This document shows, piece after piece, positions 1-8,645 of a stretch of 64,000 nt of DNA. The notes beneath the pieces were generated by a model. It made no database searches. It was given only the letters and a program-made list of their open reading frames with translations, and was not told the origin of the DNA. This DNA is from Pseudoalteromonas lipolytica (GTDB lineage Bacteria > Pseudomonadota > Gammaproteobacteria > Enterobacterales > Alteromonadaceae), in the NCBI RefSeq assembly GCF_900116435.1, contig NZ_FPAZ01000006.1:186001-250000 (forward strand). The letters are read 5' to 3'. Both the position numbers and the translations under genes were made by a program. Each line of letters starts with the position of its first letter. Within the stretch, counting starts at the first letter, position 1.

Positions 1-785
1 CCTTGACTATTTTTAAGTTGTGGAACGAGTATTAGTTTATGTTTAGCAGCAAGTGCCAAAATAGACACTACAAGAGCCAATTTAAACAACAGTGTTTGTC
101 CGTAACTTGAGCTTATTAGTGCATCAAGACTTCCGACCAATTGAATCACGAGCCAGAGGCCTGCTACCAACAATAGGCTCAATGTAAAACTTGCTTGTTT
201 GCCAAAGCTTTCCATCAGCAAATGAAGTTCTGCATAACTTAGCTGATGGCAAGCCTGTTTTAGTGGCAATAACGCCCCAAACCACCATGCCATAACGAGC
301 ACATGCAAAATAAGCAAGCCTTTTTCAATTGTGCCTAACTCAGAAATATGACCCAGTAACGTGAATGAGTATGCAAGGATTAATAAACTCAACATTAAAG
401 CGCTTTGTTTTAAGTACGAGTTCACAGCGAATTTGAACCTTAAAGCTAAAGCGATTATTGCGGTAACTAGCCCAAGCGCTCGAAGCAAAGCTCCAGTGCC
501 GACAGAGGAGTCCCACATAATAGCCAATATATCAGCGTCTATCGCCCCCTGAATTCCCTCTTCTGCCATTGCACCAGTACTGGCAAAGAACCAAGTAATA
601 TTAGCGATCAAAGCCATAACTATATAAGTTCTTGTCCACGTTAAATTCGCTATTACAGCATTACTATGAGATTCATTATGCTCAAAAATTTGTCTGAAAA
701 ATGTATAGCCGGCAATACAGGCAAAGCCGACGTAAAATACAATTTTTGACAGTACAATGACTGTATTCCAGATATACATTTCCAT
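1..785 (-). CDS. copD: CopD family copper resistance membrane protein (partial, C-terminus beyond window)
   Basis: Reading the minus strand from the ATG at 785 gives an open frame starting MEMYIWNTVIVLSKIVFYVG that runs off the left edge without a stop. It is a multi-pass hydrophobic protein; the first helix (about residues 7-25) and a second (about 52-70) are clear. CopD proteins sit in the inner membrane and are thought to move copper across it together with periplasmic CopC. Its start lies 18 bp after the copC stop, so it should be the last or next-to-last gene of the same transcript. The call rests on position after copC plus membrane topology; the conserved histidines cannot be fully checked because the gene is cut. 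Confidence 0.75.
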   Translation of the reverse strand, partial: MEMYIWNTVIVLSKIVFYVGFACIAGYTFFRQIFEHNESHSNAVIANLTWTRTYIVMALIANITWFFASTGAMAEEGIQGAIDADILAIMWDSSVGTGALLRALGLVTAIIALALRFKFAVNSYLKQSALMLSLLILAYSFTLLGHISELGTIEKGLLILHVLVMAWWFGALLPLKQACHQLSYAELHLLMESFGKQASFTLSLLLVAGLWLVIQLVGSLDALISSSYGQTLLFKLALVVSILALAAKHKLILVPQLKNSQ

Positions 786-803
786 ATCAATCACACAGCC
801 TTA

Positions 804-1151
804 CTAATGAACCATAAAGCCGAAGCTATCTTTCATTTTATGTCCATCTTTACCTAAATAGGTCACATCAACGATATAGTTTGTTGGAGCTAATTTAGGT
901 AGTTCCCATGAAAACTCTCTGGAAGCTTCTTTTGATGGTTTAAAGTCAAATTTAATATTTTCACCTTTTTTATTTTTCAACGTAACTTTAACTACACGTA
1001 CCTCTTTGCTAAATCCCAATGTCAATTTTTCTGGAGTATTCATTAGCATTGCATTATCAGCAGGCACGCTTTTTTCAAGATGCACATGTGCAAATACTGC
1101 ACTACTAAAAACAACACTGATTATGGTTAAAAGTTTAATTAATGTTTTCAT
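804..1151 (-). CDS. copC: CopC family periplasmic copper-binding protein
   Basis: A 115-residue protein with a signal peptide ending near Ala21 and a mature start HVHLEKSVPADNAML, typical of CopC (PF04234), a single beta-sandwich periplasmic copper chaperone. In CopC proteins Cu(II) is held by the amino-terminal histidine of the mature protein plus an Asp-x-His pair; here His22 would be the new N-terminus and Asp102-Gly-His104 supplies the second part, so the Cu(II) brace looks intact. Met residues near the N-terminus could add a Cu(I) site, but no long Met-rich loop is present. It lies between the PepSY reductase gene (24-bp gap) and copD, as in many cop operons. Confidence 0.92.
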   Translation of the reverse strand: MKTLIKLLTIISVVFSSAVFAHVHLEKSVPADNAMLMNTPEKLTLGFSKEVRVVKVTLKNKKGENIKFDFKPSKEASREFSWELPKLAPTNYIVDVTYLGKDGHKMKDSFGFMVH

Positions 1152-1175
1152 ATATACCTCTATTTATTTAATGGA

Positions 1176-3011
1176 TTAACGACTAAATTTATCTTTGAAA
1201 ATTTGATTACTTGGAATCCCAGCATCTATAATTATTTTTTCCACTTCACTCATCATTGCTTCTGGACCGCATAAGTAAAACTCAGCCAAATGTAGTTCTG
1301 ATTTTTGGTTCATATACGGCAGAAGTACTTTTTGAACATAGCCTGAGTGCCCTTGCCATTCTTCTGAAGGATTAGAAAGAGTAGGAATATAAGAGAAGTT
1401 TTTATGCTTCTCACTCAGTGACTTCAATTCATTATGGTATAGCAAGTCATCTTCAGTTCGCGCACCATAGATAAGAGTCAAACCACTTTTATCTTTATGC
1501 TTTTTCAACTGTTCAAAAATAATAGACCTCAGTGGTGCAAGTCCTGAACCCGCACCTATAAACACGCGACTAACTTTTTTATTTGAAGTGGCATAAAAAT
1601 CAGAAAAAGGGCCTCTTGCAGTTATCGTTTCACCTACTTGGAGTGAACCTAAATAACTTGAACCTATTCCTGCTTTAAAACCATTCTTTGCGGTCTGCCA
1701 ACGGATATTAAACATTAACTCATCAGACTCCTCGTCAAAGTTAACTAATGAGTAGTGGCGAGTTACACCGTTATGAGAAAATTTTCCATGATAGTAGCTA
1801 TCCCAGTATTTTTCATAGCACTCTGGCATATCATCTGGACGTAAGCTATTCATCCCTGCTGGCACATCAAATTGCATATATGCACCAGCTTTAAATGCCA
1901 ACTGTTTGCCTGATTTCAGCTTAAATTTCACTTCCTTGATAAAAGGAGTAATGAAATTAGTCGCAACCACAACTAGCTCATGATTTTCAATATTGCGATC
2001 AGTATTAACTTCAATCGAACTAATTTCAGAAAACCTATGCTGACATCCAAGCCGATAACCTTCCTTAAGTTGCTCCTGAGATAAATGTTCCTGTTCAGAT
2101 AGTGTGATAGGTAATTTAGTTGAACTTAAGAACACGCATTTGCCACAAGTACCGCCACCACCGCAACCTGAAGGAAGGTATACATGTGAACTAGCTAGCC
2201 CTTCTAATACAGTTGAGCGACCAACTGCTGAGATGTCAGTAATAGTATTTTCATTGGAAAACGTCACTGCCACTTTTTGCCTGTTAGTGCCCCAACCTAG
2301 CTTCAGTAAACCACTTCGATACTGTTGTATCAGCCAAGTAACACCAGTAATTGAAAGGAATAGCGTTGCAAAAGCAAATGCAATGATCAACCAATGGTTA
2401 AATCCTCCAGAATTGCCATAGTCCATAAAGTGAAGCTTCATCATCAGATCTTTCAATCTGAAATCATCATTGGCATGGCGAAGTACTTGACCTGTAATAC
2501 TATCTAAATAAATAGTTGTATTGTTCTCATCCTCAACGGCAACTTGCCACATAGGATTTTGCTGCCTTACGTGATCAGAAAACGGAGGTTGAGATAACAC
2601 TGGAGTAGTTAACTTACCCTGTCCTGAGTAGGAGTTTTTTGCCAAAGTTAGTACTTGTTCTTCAGACAAATTAAATGGCTTTCCTGTTACAGCATCAAAT
2701 AGCTTTGAGTGGCGTTCTTGATAGCTATGCTGCCCCTTATCGAACACAAAATGATAGTAAGGCTGATGTAAAACCCATATAAGGTTTACTTCCTGCGGAG
2801 CATTACTAGTAATGTCTTTAATAGGGAATAGGTCAAAGCCTGTAATGCTACCTTCATGATGAGAATGAACTCTAAGTTCATTACCACTGGCTTTACTGTG
2901 ATCCATCAAATTGAAGTAAAGGCCCGTTCCCAACCAAATAAGCAGTTGTAAACCAACAAATAAAGAAAGCCACTTGTGTATCGTTGTATTTAACTTAAAT
3001 AGTCGCATCAA
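1176..3011 (-). CDS. PepSY-2Fe2S ferredoxin-FAD/NAD(P)H reductase fusion membrane protein
   Basis: A 611-residue fusion. Residues about 1-230 are a PepSY-associated membrane module: a helix at 12-32, a PepSY-like periplasmic part and another helix near 205-228. This is followed by a plant-type ferredoxin domain with the cluster motif GCGGGGTCGKC near 280-291 and the fourth Cys in LGCQ. The rest is a flavin reductase with the FAD-binding RHYS near 419, an NAD(P)-binding GAGSGLAPL near 484 and a C-terminal CGPEAMM, similar to the C-terminal part of NqrF. It probably moves electrons from cytosolic NAD(P)H to the membrane or periplasm. In a copper operon a Cu(II) or Fe(III) reductase is plausible, but that substrate is inference. 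It overlaps the next upstream gene by 4 bp. Confidence 0.85.
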   Translation of the reverse strand: MMRLFKLNTTIHKWLSLFVGLQLLIWLGTGLYFNLMDHSKASGNELRVHSHHEGSITGFDLFPIKDITSNAPQEVNLIWVLHQPYYHFVFDKGQHSYQERHSKLFDAVTGKPFNLSEEQVLTLAKNSYSGQGKLTTPVLSQPPFSDHVRQQNPMWQVAVEDENNTTIYLDSITGQVLRHANDDFRLKDLMMKLHFMDYGNSGGFNHWLIIAFAFATLFLSITGVTWLIQQYRSGLLKLGWGTNRQKVAVTFSNENTITDISAVGRSTVLEGLASSHVYLPSGCGGGGTCGKCVFLSSTKLPITLSEQEHLSQEQLKEGYRLGCQHRFSEISSIEVNTDRNIENHELVVVATNFITPFIKEVKFKLKSGKQLAFKAGAYMQFDVPAGMNSLRPDDMPECYEKYWDSYYHGKFSHNGVTRHYSLVNFDEESDELMFNIRWQTAKNGFKAGIGSSYLGSLQVGETITARGPFSDFYATSNKKVSRVFIGAGSGLAPLRSIIFEQLKKHKDKSGLTLIYGARTEDDLLYHNELKSLSEKHKNFSYIPTLSNPSEEWQGHSGYVQKVLLPYMNQKSELHLAEFYLCGPEAMMSEVEKIIIDAGIPSNQIFKDKFSR

Positions 3012-3715
3012 ATGACTCTCTTTTTATTTGGGGAAAGCACTCGGTAATAAGTCAATACTGCGCCAGTAATTGCTCCCATTAGACCTAGAGTTGCGACCAA
3101 GAACAAAAACCAGTTAGATACGTTTTCTCCATCATAGTAATCCATAATGTGGAACCGCCACATCCAATCAAACAATCGCCAGTAATCATGACGCTTGGCA
3201 ACAAGTGATCCTGTTTGTTGACTTATATAAAATGTCGGTGTGGAGAATTGCTCAAACGTCACTCTCCAAACAGGTAAATGCCTTGGGGACAACTCAGCAG
3301 GCAAGTTTGTCGCTGACTTAATCAACCTTATGCTGTCGATTTGATGATTCAGCACATAATGGTATTGTGCGATTTCTTTAGCCTTGGTTTCATCTACAAG
3401 GGCCTGAACAGCTCCAGTTTTAGCATCTATTGCTACTTTTCCATTTTCTCCATTAATAAAAGAATACAAAGGACGGCCCATACTTTGAGTAAGTGTAACT
3501 TGGCTAGCTTTAGGATAATCCGCAGCTAGCTTTACAATGGAGTAATCCATACTTGCTAAATCTATTTTGGCTTCCTCACTCTTAGCCAAGGTTTCGCCGT
3601 GTATATAGTGAATATCCATAGTCACCATATACACACCAGTAATCGACCAGAAAAGGAATTGTATCCCTACAAATGCCATTAGCCATTTATGGTACTTCCT
3701 AGCTTTTCTAAGCAT
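3008..3715 (-). CDS. PepSY domain-containing inner-membrane protein
   Basis: A 235-residue protein with an N-terminal helix (about 10-32), a periplasmic PepSY-type region of about 160 residues, and a C-terminal helix (about 200-222), ending in a short basic tail. The opening RKARKYHKWLMAFVGIQFLFW resembles the opening of the 611-residue neighbour (TTIHKWLSLFVGLQLLIW), so the two are paralogous membrane modules, one without and one with the reductase. It overlaps cusA by 8 bp and the reductase gene by 4 bp, so translation is probably coupled. It may pair with the reductase as a membrane electron-transfer unit. No metal-binding motif is obvious. Confidence 0.8.
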   Translation of the reverse strand: MLRKARKYHKWLMAFVGIQFLFWSITGVYMVTMDIHYIHGETLAKSEEAKIDLASMDYSIVKLAADYPKASQVTLTQSMGRPLYSFINGENGKVAIDAKTGAVQALVDETKAKEIAQYHYVLNHQIDSIRLIKSATNLPAELSPRHLPVWRVTFEQFSTPTFYISQQTGSLVAKRHDYWRLFDWMWRFHIMDYYDGENVSNWFLFLVATLGLMGAITGAVLTYYRVLSPNKKRVI

Positions 3716-6700
3716 TGTTTTTTAGCTCCGAGTTAGAAAGTTCCTTGTTAAAGGCGTTTACTTCGGGCTTTTTAACGATTGAATAAATCGCGGGTAAAAC
3801 AATTAGAGTTAGCAGGACTGCACTTGTCATCCCACCTACCATTGGTGCAGCAATACGACTCATTACCTCAGAGCCTGTTCCTGTACCATATAAAATAGGC
3901 ATTAGGCCGATAATGATTGTCGCTACTGTCATCATTACAGGACGAACACGTAATCCAGCACCGTGCAATAAGGCATCTTGATATTCATCTTCTGAGATGA
4001 GTTCTGCTCGCTCTTTCGCTTTTTCCTTAAGTTCAGCGAGCGCCTGATTGAGATATACCAACATTATTACGCCAATCTCAACAGCTACTCCAGCCAGAGC
4101 AATAAAGCCTACACCAACTGCTACAGAGAAGTTGAACCCTTCTAAATACATCAACCATAACCCACCGATCATTGCCATCGGTAAAGTCACAATGATGATC
4201 GCAACTTCGCTAAACGCTCTGAAGTTCAAATAAAGCAAAATAACAATAATGGCGAGCGTCAATGGAACAACGTAAGTAAGCTTGGCTTTGGCTCTTTCCA
4301 TATATTCGTATTGACCAGCCCAAGTAATCGAATAACCTGCTGGTAATATAAGATTTTTAGCTAAATGCTCTTTTGCACTTTCAACATAAGTACCTACGTC
4401 AACGCCCTCTATATCAATGAACGTCCAACCATTAATACGTGCATTTTCACTCTTGATCCCCGGAGGGCCTACTTCTACTTTTATTTCAGCTACGTCACCT
4501 AGTGCGATGCGTTGTCCATTTGGAGTGACAACAGGCAAGCGCGACAACTGCTCTGGAGAGTCACGATAATCTTGTGGGTATCGCAAGTTGACAGGATAAC
4601 GCTCTTGACCTTCTACTGTTTGAGTGACATTCATCCCACCAATAGCAGTTGAAACTACTTGTTGTACGTCATCGATGTTTAATCCAAAACGACTTGCTTT
4701 CTCACGAGAAATATCAACTTTGATATATCGTCCACCTGCAACTCGTTCAGAATAAACTGAAGCGGTTCCTGTCACCTCTGGTAACAATTGCTCTATTTGT
4801 TGCCCTATCTCTTGAATCGTATTTAAATCAGCTCCTGCTACTTTAATACCTACTGGCGTTTTAATACCTGTTGCCAACATATCAATACGAGTTTTGATTG
4901 GCATAACCCAAGCATTCGTCAAGCCCGGAAACTTAACCAACTTATCAAACTCAGCTTTTAGAGATTCTGTTGTAACTCCCTCACGCCACTCTTCTTGAGG
5001 CTTCAACTGAATGAAGGTCTCAATCATAGTTAGAGGCGCGGGATCAGTTGCAGTTTCAGCTCTTCCTACTTTACCAAATACTGTTTCAACTTCTGGCACT
5101 GTTTTAATTAGCTTGTCTGTCTGCTGTAGAATTTCTCTTGCCTTACCAATGGAAATTCCCGGATAGGTAGTCGGCATATACATAAGATCGCCTTCGTCTA
5201 AAGGAGGAATAAATTCACTACCAATTTTATCGACAGGCCAAAAACCAACAATCGTCACTAATATTGCTGCTACTATTGTCGATTTAGGAAACTTCATAAC
5301 TTGCTTTAAAACAGGCATGTAGATAGCAATAAGCAGTCTGTTTAAAGGGTTTTTCTTTTCTGAAACAATTTTTCCTCGAATAAAATACCCCATTAAAACA
5401 GGAACTAATGTTATCGCTAAGCCTGCTGATGCGGCCATTGCATATGTTTTTGTGTAAGCAAGTGGAGAAAACATTCTTCCTTCTTGCGCTTCCAAAATAA
5501 ATACTGGCAAGAATGAGACTGTAATGATGAGCAAACTAAAAAATAGTGCTGGACCGACTTCACTTGCAGCTTTCGAGACTATTTGCCAACGATTTTCATC
5601 CGTTAGCGGTGTCTTTTCCATATGCTTATGCATATTTTCAATCATCACTATTGCGCCATCTGTCATCGCACCAATTGCAATAGCGATACCACCTAATGAC
5701 ATAATATTCGCATTGATACCTTGCATATGCATGATGATAAATGAAGCTAAGATGCCAATAGGTAGAGTGACAACTGCAACAATCGAAGATCGCAAATGAA
5801 ACAGAAATGCAACACATACAATCGCGACGACAGCAAGCTCTTCGAGCAATTTACTCCATAGGTTTTCTACCGCCTCTCCTATTAAGCCAGAGCGATCATA
5901 AACCGTAACTATTTCAACTCCTTCGGGTAAACCTTTTTTTAACTCTTCTAATTTGGCTTTTACTCCATCAATAGTTTTTTGTGCGTTTTCACCAAAGCGC
6001 ATAACAACAACACCACCAACGACTTCTCCTTCACCATTTAGTTCAGCAATGCCTCGTCTCATTTGTGGACCTAGGTTGACTTCCGCCACATCGCCAATGG
6101 TAAGCGGGGTTCCTTGTGCGTTAACACCAAGAGGGATCAACTCTATGTCGGAAATACTTTTGATATAGCCAGTTGCGGTAACCATGTACTCTGCTTCCGC
6201 CATTTCAACAACTGAGGCACCTGTTTCTTGGTTACCACGTTTAAGTGCCATTTGAATGTGACTAAGTGGTATACCGTAGGCTCTTAATTTATCGGGATCG
6301 ACTTGTATTTGATATTGTTTAACCATGCCACCAACAGCAGCAACCTCAGAAACTCCCGGTACAGTTTGCAATTCATATTTTAAGAACCAATCTTGAATAC
6401 TACGCAATTGGCTAATATCTAAGCTGCCCGTTTTGTCTACAAGGGAATATAAATAAACCCAGCCAACGCCTGTGGCGTCAGGTCCTAGTTGTGGGCGTGC
6501 GGTAGCAGGTAGCGAAGGGGCTACTTGACTTAAATATTCAAGTACTCTGCTCCTTGCCCAATATAAATCGGTGTCTTCATCAAAGATGACATAAACAAAG
6601 GAGTCTCCAAAAAATGAATACCCCCGAACTGTAATAGCCCCCGGAACTGACAGCATTGCTGTTGTTAAAGGGTAAGTAACTTGATCTTGCACTACTTGTG

Positions 6701-6872
6701 GTGCCTGACCGGGATAATTCGTTTTAATTATCACTTGAACATCAGAAAGATCTGGTAATGCATCAACTGGTGTATTTTTAATTGAGAATAACCCACCACC
6801 AATCAAAATTAAGGTAGCTAAGATGACAAAAAAGCGATTACCTATCGACCACCTAATAATTGATTCAATCAT
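3708..6872 (-). CDS. cusA: CusA/SilA-type heavy-metal RND efflux pump
   Basis: At 1054 residues this is full length for a heavy-metal RND (HME) inner-membrane pump. It opens MIESIIRWSIGNRFFVILAT and has the expected TM1, large periplasmic porter loops, a TM2-6 block and a TM7-12 block. The TM4 stretch GAMTDGAIVMIENMHKHM near residues 400-417 is close to the CusA/SilA (monovalent Cu/Ag) signature rather than the divalent Czc form. It uses the proton gradient to drive Cu(I)/Ag(I) out through CusB and the outer-membrane CusC, both encoded immediately upstream. The gap to cusB is 15 bp. Metal choice is inferred from the signature and the neighbouring copC/copD genes. Confidence 0.95.
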   Translation of the reverse strand: MIESIIRWSIGNRFFVILATLILIGGGLFSIKNTPVDALPDLSDVQVIIKTNYPGQAPQVVQDQVTYPLTTAMLSVPGAITVRGYSFFGDSFVYVIFDEDTDLYWARSRVLEYLSQVAPSLPATARPQLGPDATGVGWVYLYSLVDKTGSLDISQLRSIQDWFLKYELQTVPGVSEVAAVGGMVKQYQIQVDPDKLRAYGIPLSHIQMALKRGNQETGASVVEMAEAEYMVTATGYIKSISDIELIPLGVNAQGTPLTIGDVAEVNLGPQMRRGIAELNGEGEVVGGVVVMRFGENAQKTIDGVKAKLEELKKGLPEGVEIVTVYDRSGLIGEAVENLWSKLLEELAVVAIVCVAFLFHLRSSIVAVVTLPIGILASFIIMHMQGINANIMSLGGIAIAIGAMTDGAIVMIENMHKHMEKTPLTDENRWQIVSKAASEVGPALFFSLLIITVSFLPVFILEAQEGRMFSPLAYTKTYAMAASAGLAITLVPVLMGYFIRGKIVSEKKNPLNRLLIAIYMPVLKQVMKFPKSTIVAAILVTIVGFWPVDKIGSEFIPPLDEGDLMYMPTTYPGISIGKAREILQQTDKLIKTVPEVETVFGKVGRAETATDPAPLTMIETFIQLKPQEEWREGVTTESLKAEFDKLVKFPGLTNAWVMPIKTRIDMLATGIKTPVGIKVAGADLNTIQEIGQQIEQLLPEVTGTASVYSERVAGGRYIKVDISREKASRFGLNIDDVQQVVSTAIGGMNVTQTVEGQERYPVNLRYPQDYRDSPEQLSRLPVVTPNGQRIALGDVAEIKVEVGPPGIKSENARINGWTFIDIEGVDVGTYVESAKEHLAKNLILPAGYSITWAGQYEYMERAKAKLTYVVPLTLAIIVILLYLNFRAFSEVAIIIVTLPMAMIGGLWLMYLEGFNFSVAVGVGFIALAGVAVEIGVIMLVYLNQALAELKEKAKERAELISEDEYQDALLHGAGLRVRPVMMTVATIIIGLMPILYGTGTGSEVMSRIAAPMVGGMTSAVLLTLIVLPAIYSIVKKPEVNAFNKELSNSELKNNA

Positions 6873-6887
6873 TATTTATCTCCTAAC

Positions 6888-8645
6888 TTAATGATTTGAA
6901 TGGTCAACAGCACTTTTAGGTTCATGCTTTAGTTGCTCATTTGATTCAAGATAGATTTCAGTGATAACCAAATTATTTCTCACCTCAAAAGTGAAAGTGA
7001 CGTTATCACCAACATTGAAATCAACTATTTCTATATTGTCCGCGACTATAAAATCCATCGTCGCAGCAGGTCTATCCCATTTCTCTATTGGGCCTCGGCT
7101 AATATTTAGAATACGCGTATCAACATTAATCGCATTGATTAGACCTGATACTGTTGCAAAAGATACTTCTTCACTCATATCAGCAGACTCACTCATGATA
7201 TGAATTCCAGTAATTTCATATCCACCATCTTCGGTTTTACTCACCTCAAAGTGCAAAGATTGACCAGACTTTAATGAGTCAATATCAACTTTTTCAGCCA
7301 CAGTAAAATCCATAACCATCTCAGGCCAATCCCAAGCTTCAGCGGGGCCGTGACTGATATTAACCATGCGATGCCCAGTCATAACACTATTAACATCTCC
7401 TTGCATCCAAACAGAGTTGGGCACTTCATCGTGAGTCATTCGTTTAAAGTCAGAGCTTTTACTTGATTCAGAATCAATCAAGAATTGAGCTGATGTCACC
7501 ACAACATCATCTTCATTAAGGCCCTCTAAGATTTCGATACTATCGATATCAACACGGCCAATAGTCACTTCAATAGATTTAAACTGGCCATCCCCTAACG
7601 CAAGTACAACTCTGTCTTGTTTACCTGTTCGAATAACAGCTTCTTTAGGCACAAGTATGGTGCTATCAGCTTGATTAGCGTGAATAGAGACTTGTGCGAA
7701 CATGTTTGGTTTTAATTGATAGTCAGGGTTGTCAAACTTCAACCTCACTCTGAGTGTGCGTGTTTTACTGTTCAAGGTTGGATAGACATAATCAACGACA
7801 CCAGCCCAGTCCTCACCGGGTAAATAGTCAAGTGTCATTGATACAGGAAGTCCCTCTTTAATTAAGGCTGCGTCACGTTCAAACACTTCTGCTTCAACCC
7901 AAACTTGATCTAGCTGACCAATGCTTAATATGGTGTTTCCCGGCTTTACATAAAAACCCTCTCTAATCTTCAAACCATCAACAACACCTGCCTGAGGGGA
8001 GTAAAAGGTGATGTTTTGCTGAACCTTTCGTGTCTTTTCTAGCTTTTGAATAAAGTCTGCTGAAAGCTGTAACGCTTTAAGCCGATCTTTGGCCGCCGCA
8101 ATTAAGGAACTATTATTGCGCTTTATAGCTATTAATAGTTCTTCTTGCGCGTTAACTAGCTGAGGAGAATATAGTGTATATAGAGGCTGCCCTTTCTCAA
8201 CAGGATTACCTGCGGCTTTGACGTAGAGCTTTTCTATCCAACCATCTACACGTGGATGGATGTGAATTAGCTTATCTTCATCATATTGAACGTAACCTAC
8301 GGTTGATATTTCAGTATGCATATTTTTAAGCTCAACAGGAGCAGTGCGAACCCCAAGATTATTCACTACATGAGGCGCGATTTTTACGGCTCCGGGGCCA
8401 AAGTCATCACCAGATGATCCTTCTTCATACACAGGAATTAAATCCATACCCATAGGCGACTTACCGGGCTTGTCACGACGGTAATTAGAATCCATCGGTG
8501 CAACCCAATACAGCGGTTTTTTCTCTCCTGATGTAGCTTCATTGCCATTACCGCTTGAACCTGTACCTTGATATAAACTTAATGCTCCAGCACCTAGTGC
8601 AGCACCAATGATGATGGCAATAATTGTTTTAGTATTCGTTGACAT
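6888..8645 (-). CDS. cusB: CusB-type RND adaptor with two C-terminal CusF-like domains
   Basis: A 585-residue periplasmic membrane-fusion protein, clearly longer than the roughly 400-residue CusB of E. coli. Order: an N-terminal membrane anchor (about 7-25), a heavy-metal-binding domain at 43-76 (YWVAPMDSNYR, then SPMGMDL), barrel-sandwich/hairpin/beta-barrel adaptor domains to about 400, and two CusF-like OB folds at about 425-490 and 505-570. The first CusF domain has the Cu(I)/Ag(I) ligand set of CusF (His in ISHGP, Trp and two Met in WDWPEMVM). The second has Arg for that His, Arg for that Trp and keeps only the last Met (WDRPAATM). SilB-type adaptors with one CusF domain are known. It overlaps cusC by 1 bp. 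Confidence 0.93.
   Translation of the reverse strand: MSTNTKTIIAIIIGAALGAGALSLYQGTGSSGNGNEATSGEKKPLYWVAPMDSNYRRDKPGKSPMGMDLIPVYEEGSSGDDFGPGAVKIAPHVVNNLGVRTAPVELKNMHTEISTVGYVQYDEDKLIHIHPRVDGWIEKLYVKAAGNPVEKGQPLYTLYSPQLVNAQEELLIAIKRNNSSLIAAAKDRLKALQLSADFIQKLEKTRKVQQNITFYSPQAGVVDGLKIREGFYVKPGNTILSIGQLDQVWVEAEVFERDAALIKEGLPVSMTLDYLPGEDWAGVVDYVYPTLNSKTRTLRVRLKFDNPDYQLKPNMFAQVSIHANQADSTILVPKEAVIRTGKQDRVVLALGDGQFKSIEVTIGRVDIDSIEILEGLNEDDVVVTSAQFLIDSESSKSSDFKRMTHDEVPNSVWMQGDVNSVMTGHRMVNISHGPAEAWDWPEMVMDFTVAEKVDIDSLKSGQSLHFEVSKTEDGGYEITGIHIMSESADMSEEVSFATVSGLINAINVDTRILNISRGPIEKWDRPAATMDFIVADNIEIVDFNVGDNVTFTFEVRNNLVITEIYLESNEQLKHEPKSAVDHSNH

Noticed and set aside
2104..2421. Plus-strand open frame opposite the reductase gene
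   Set aside because: It is a shadow of the minus-strand coding region with no ribosome site or family resemblance; the same applies to the other antisense frames across rapA, aceF and aceE.
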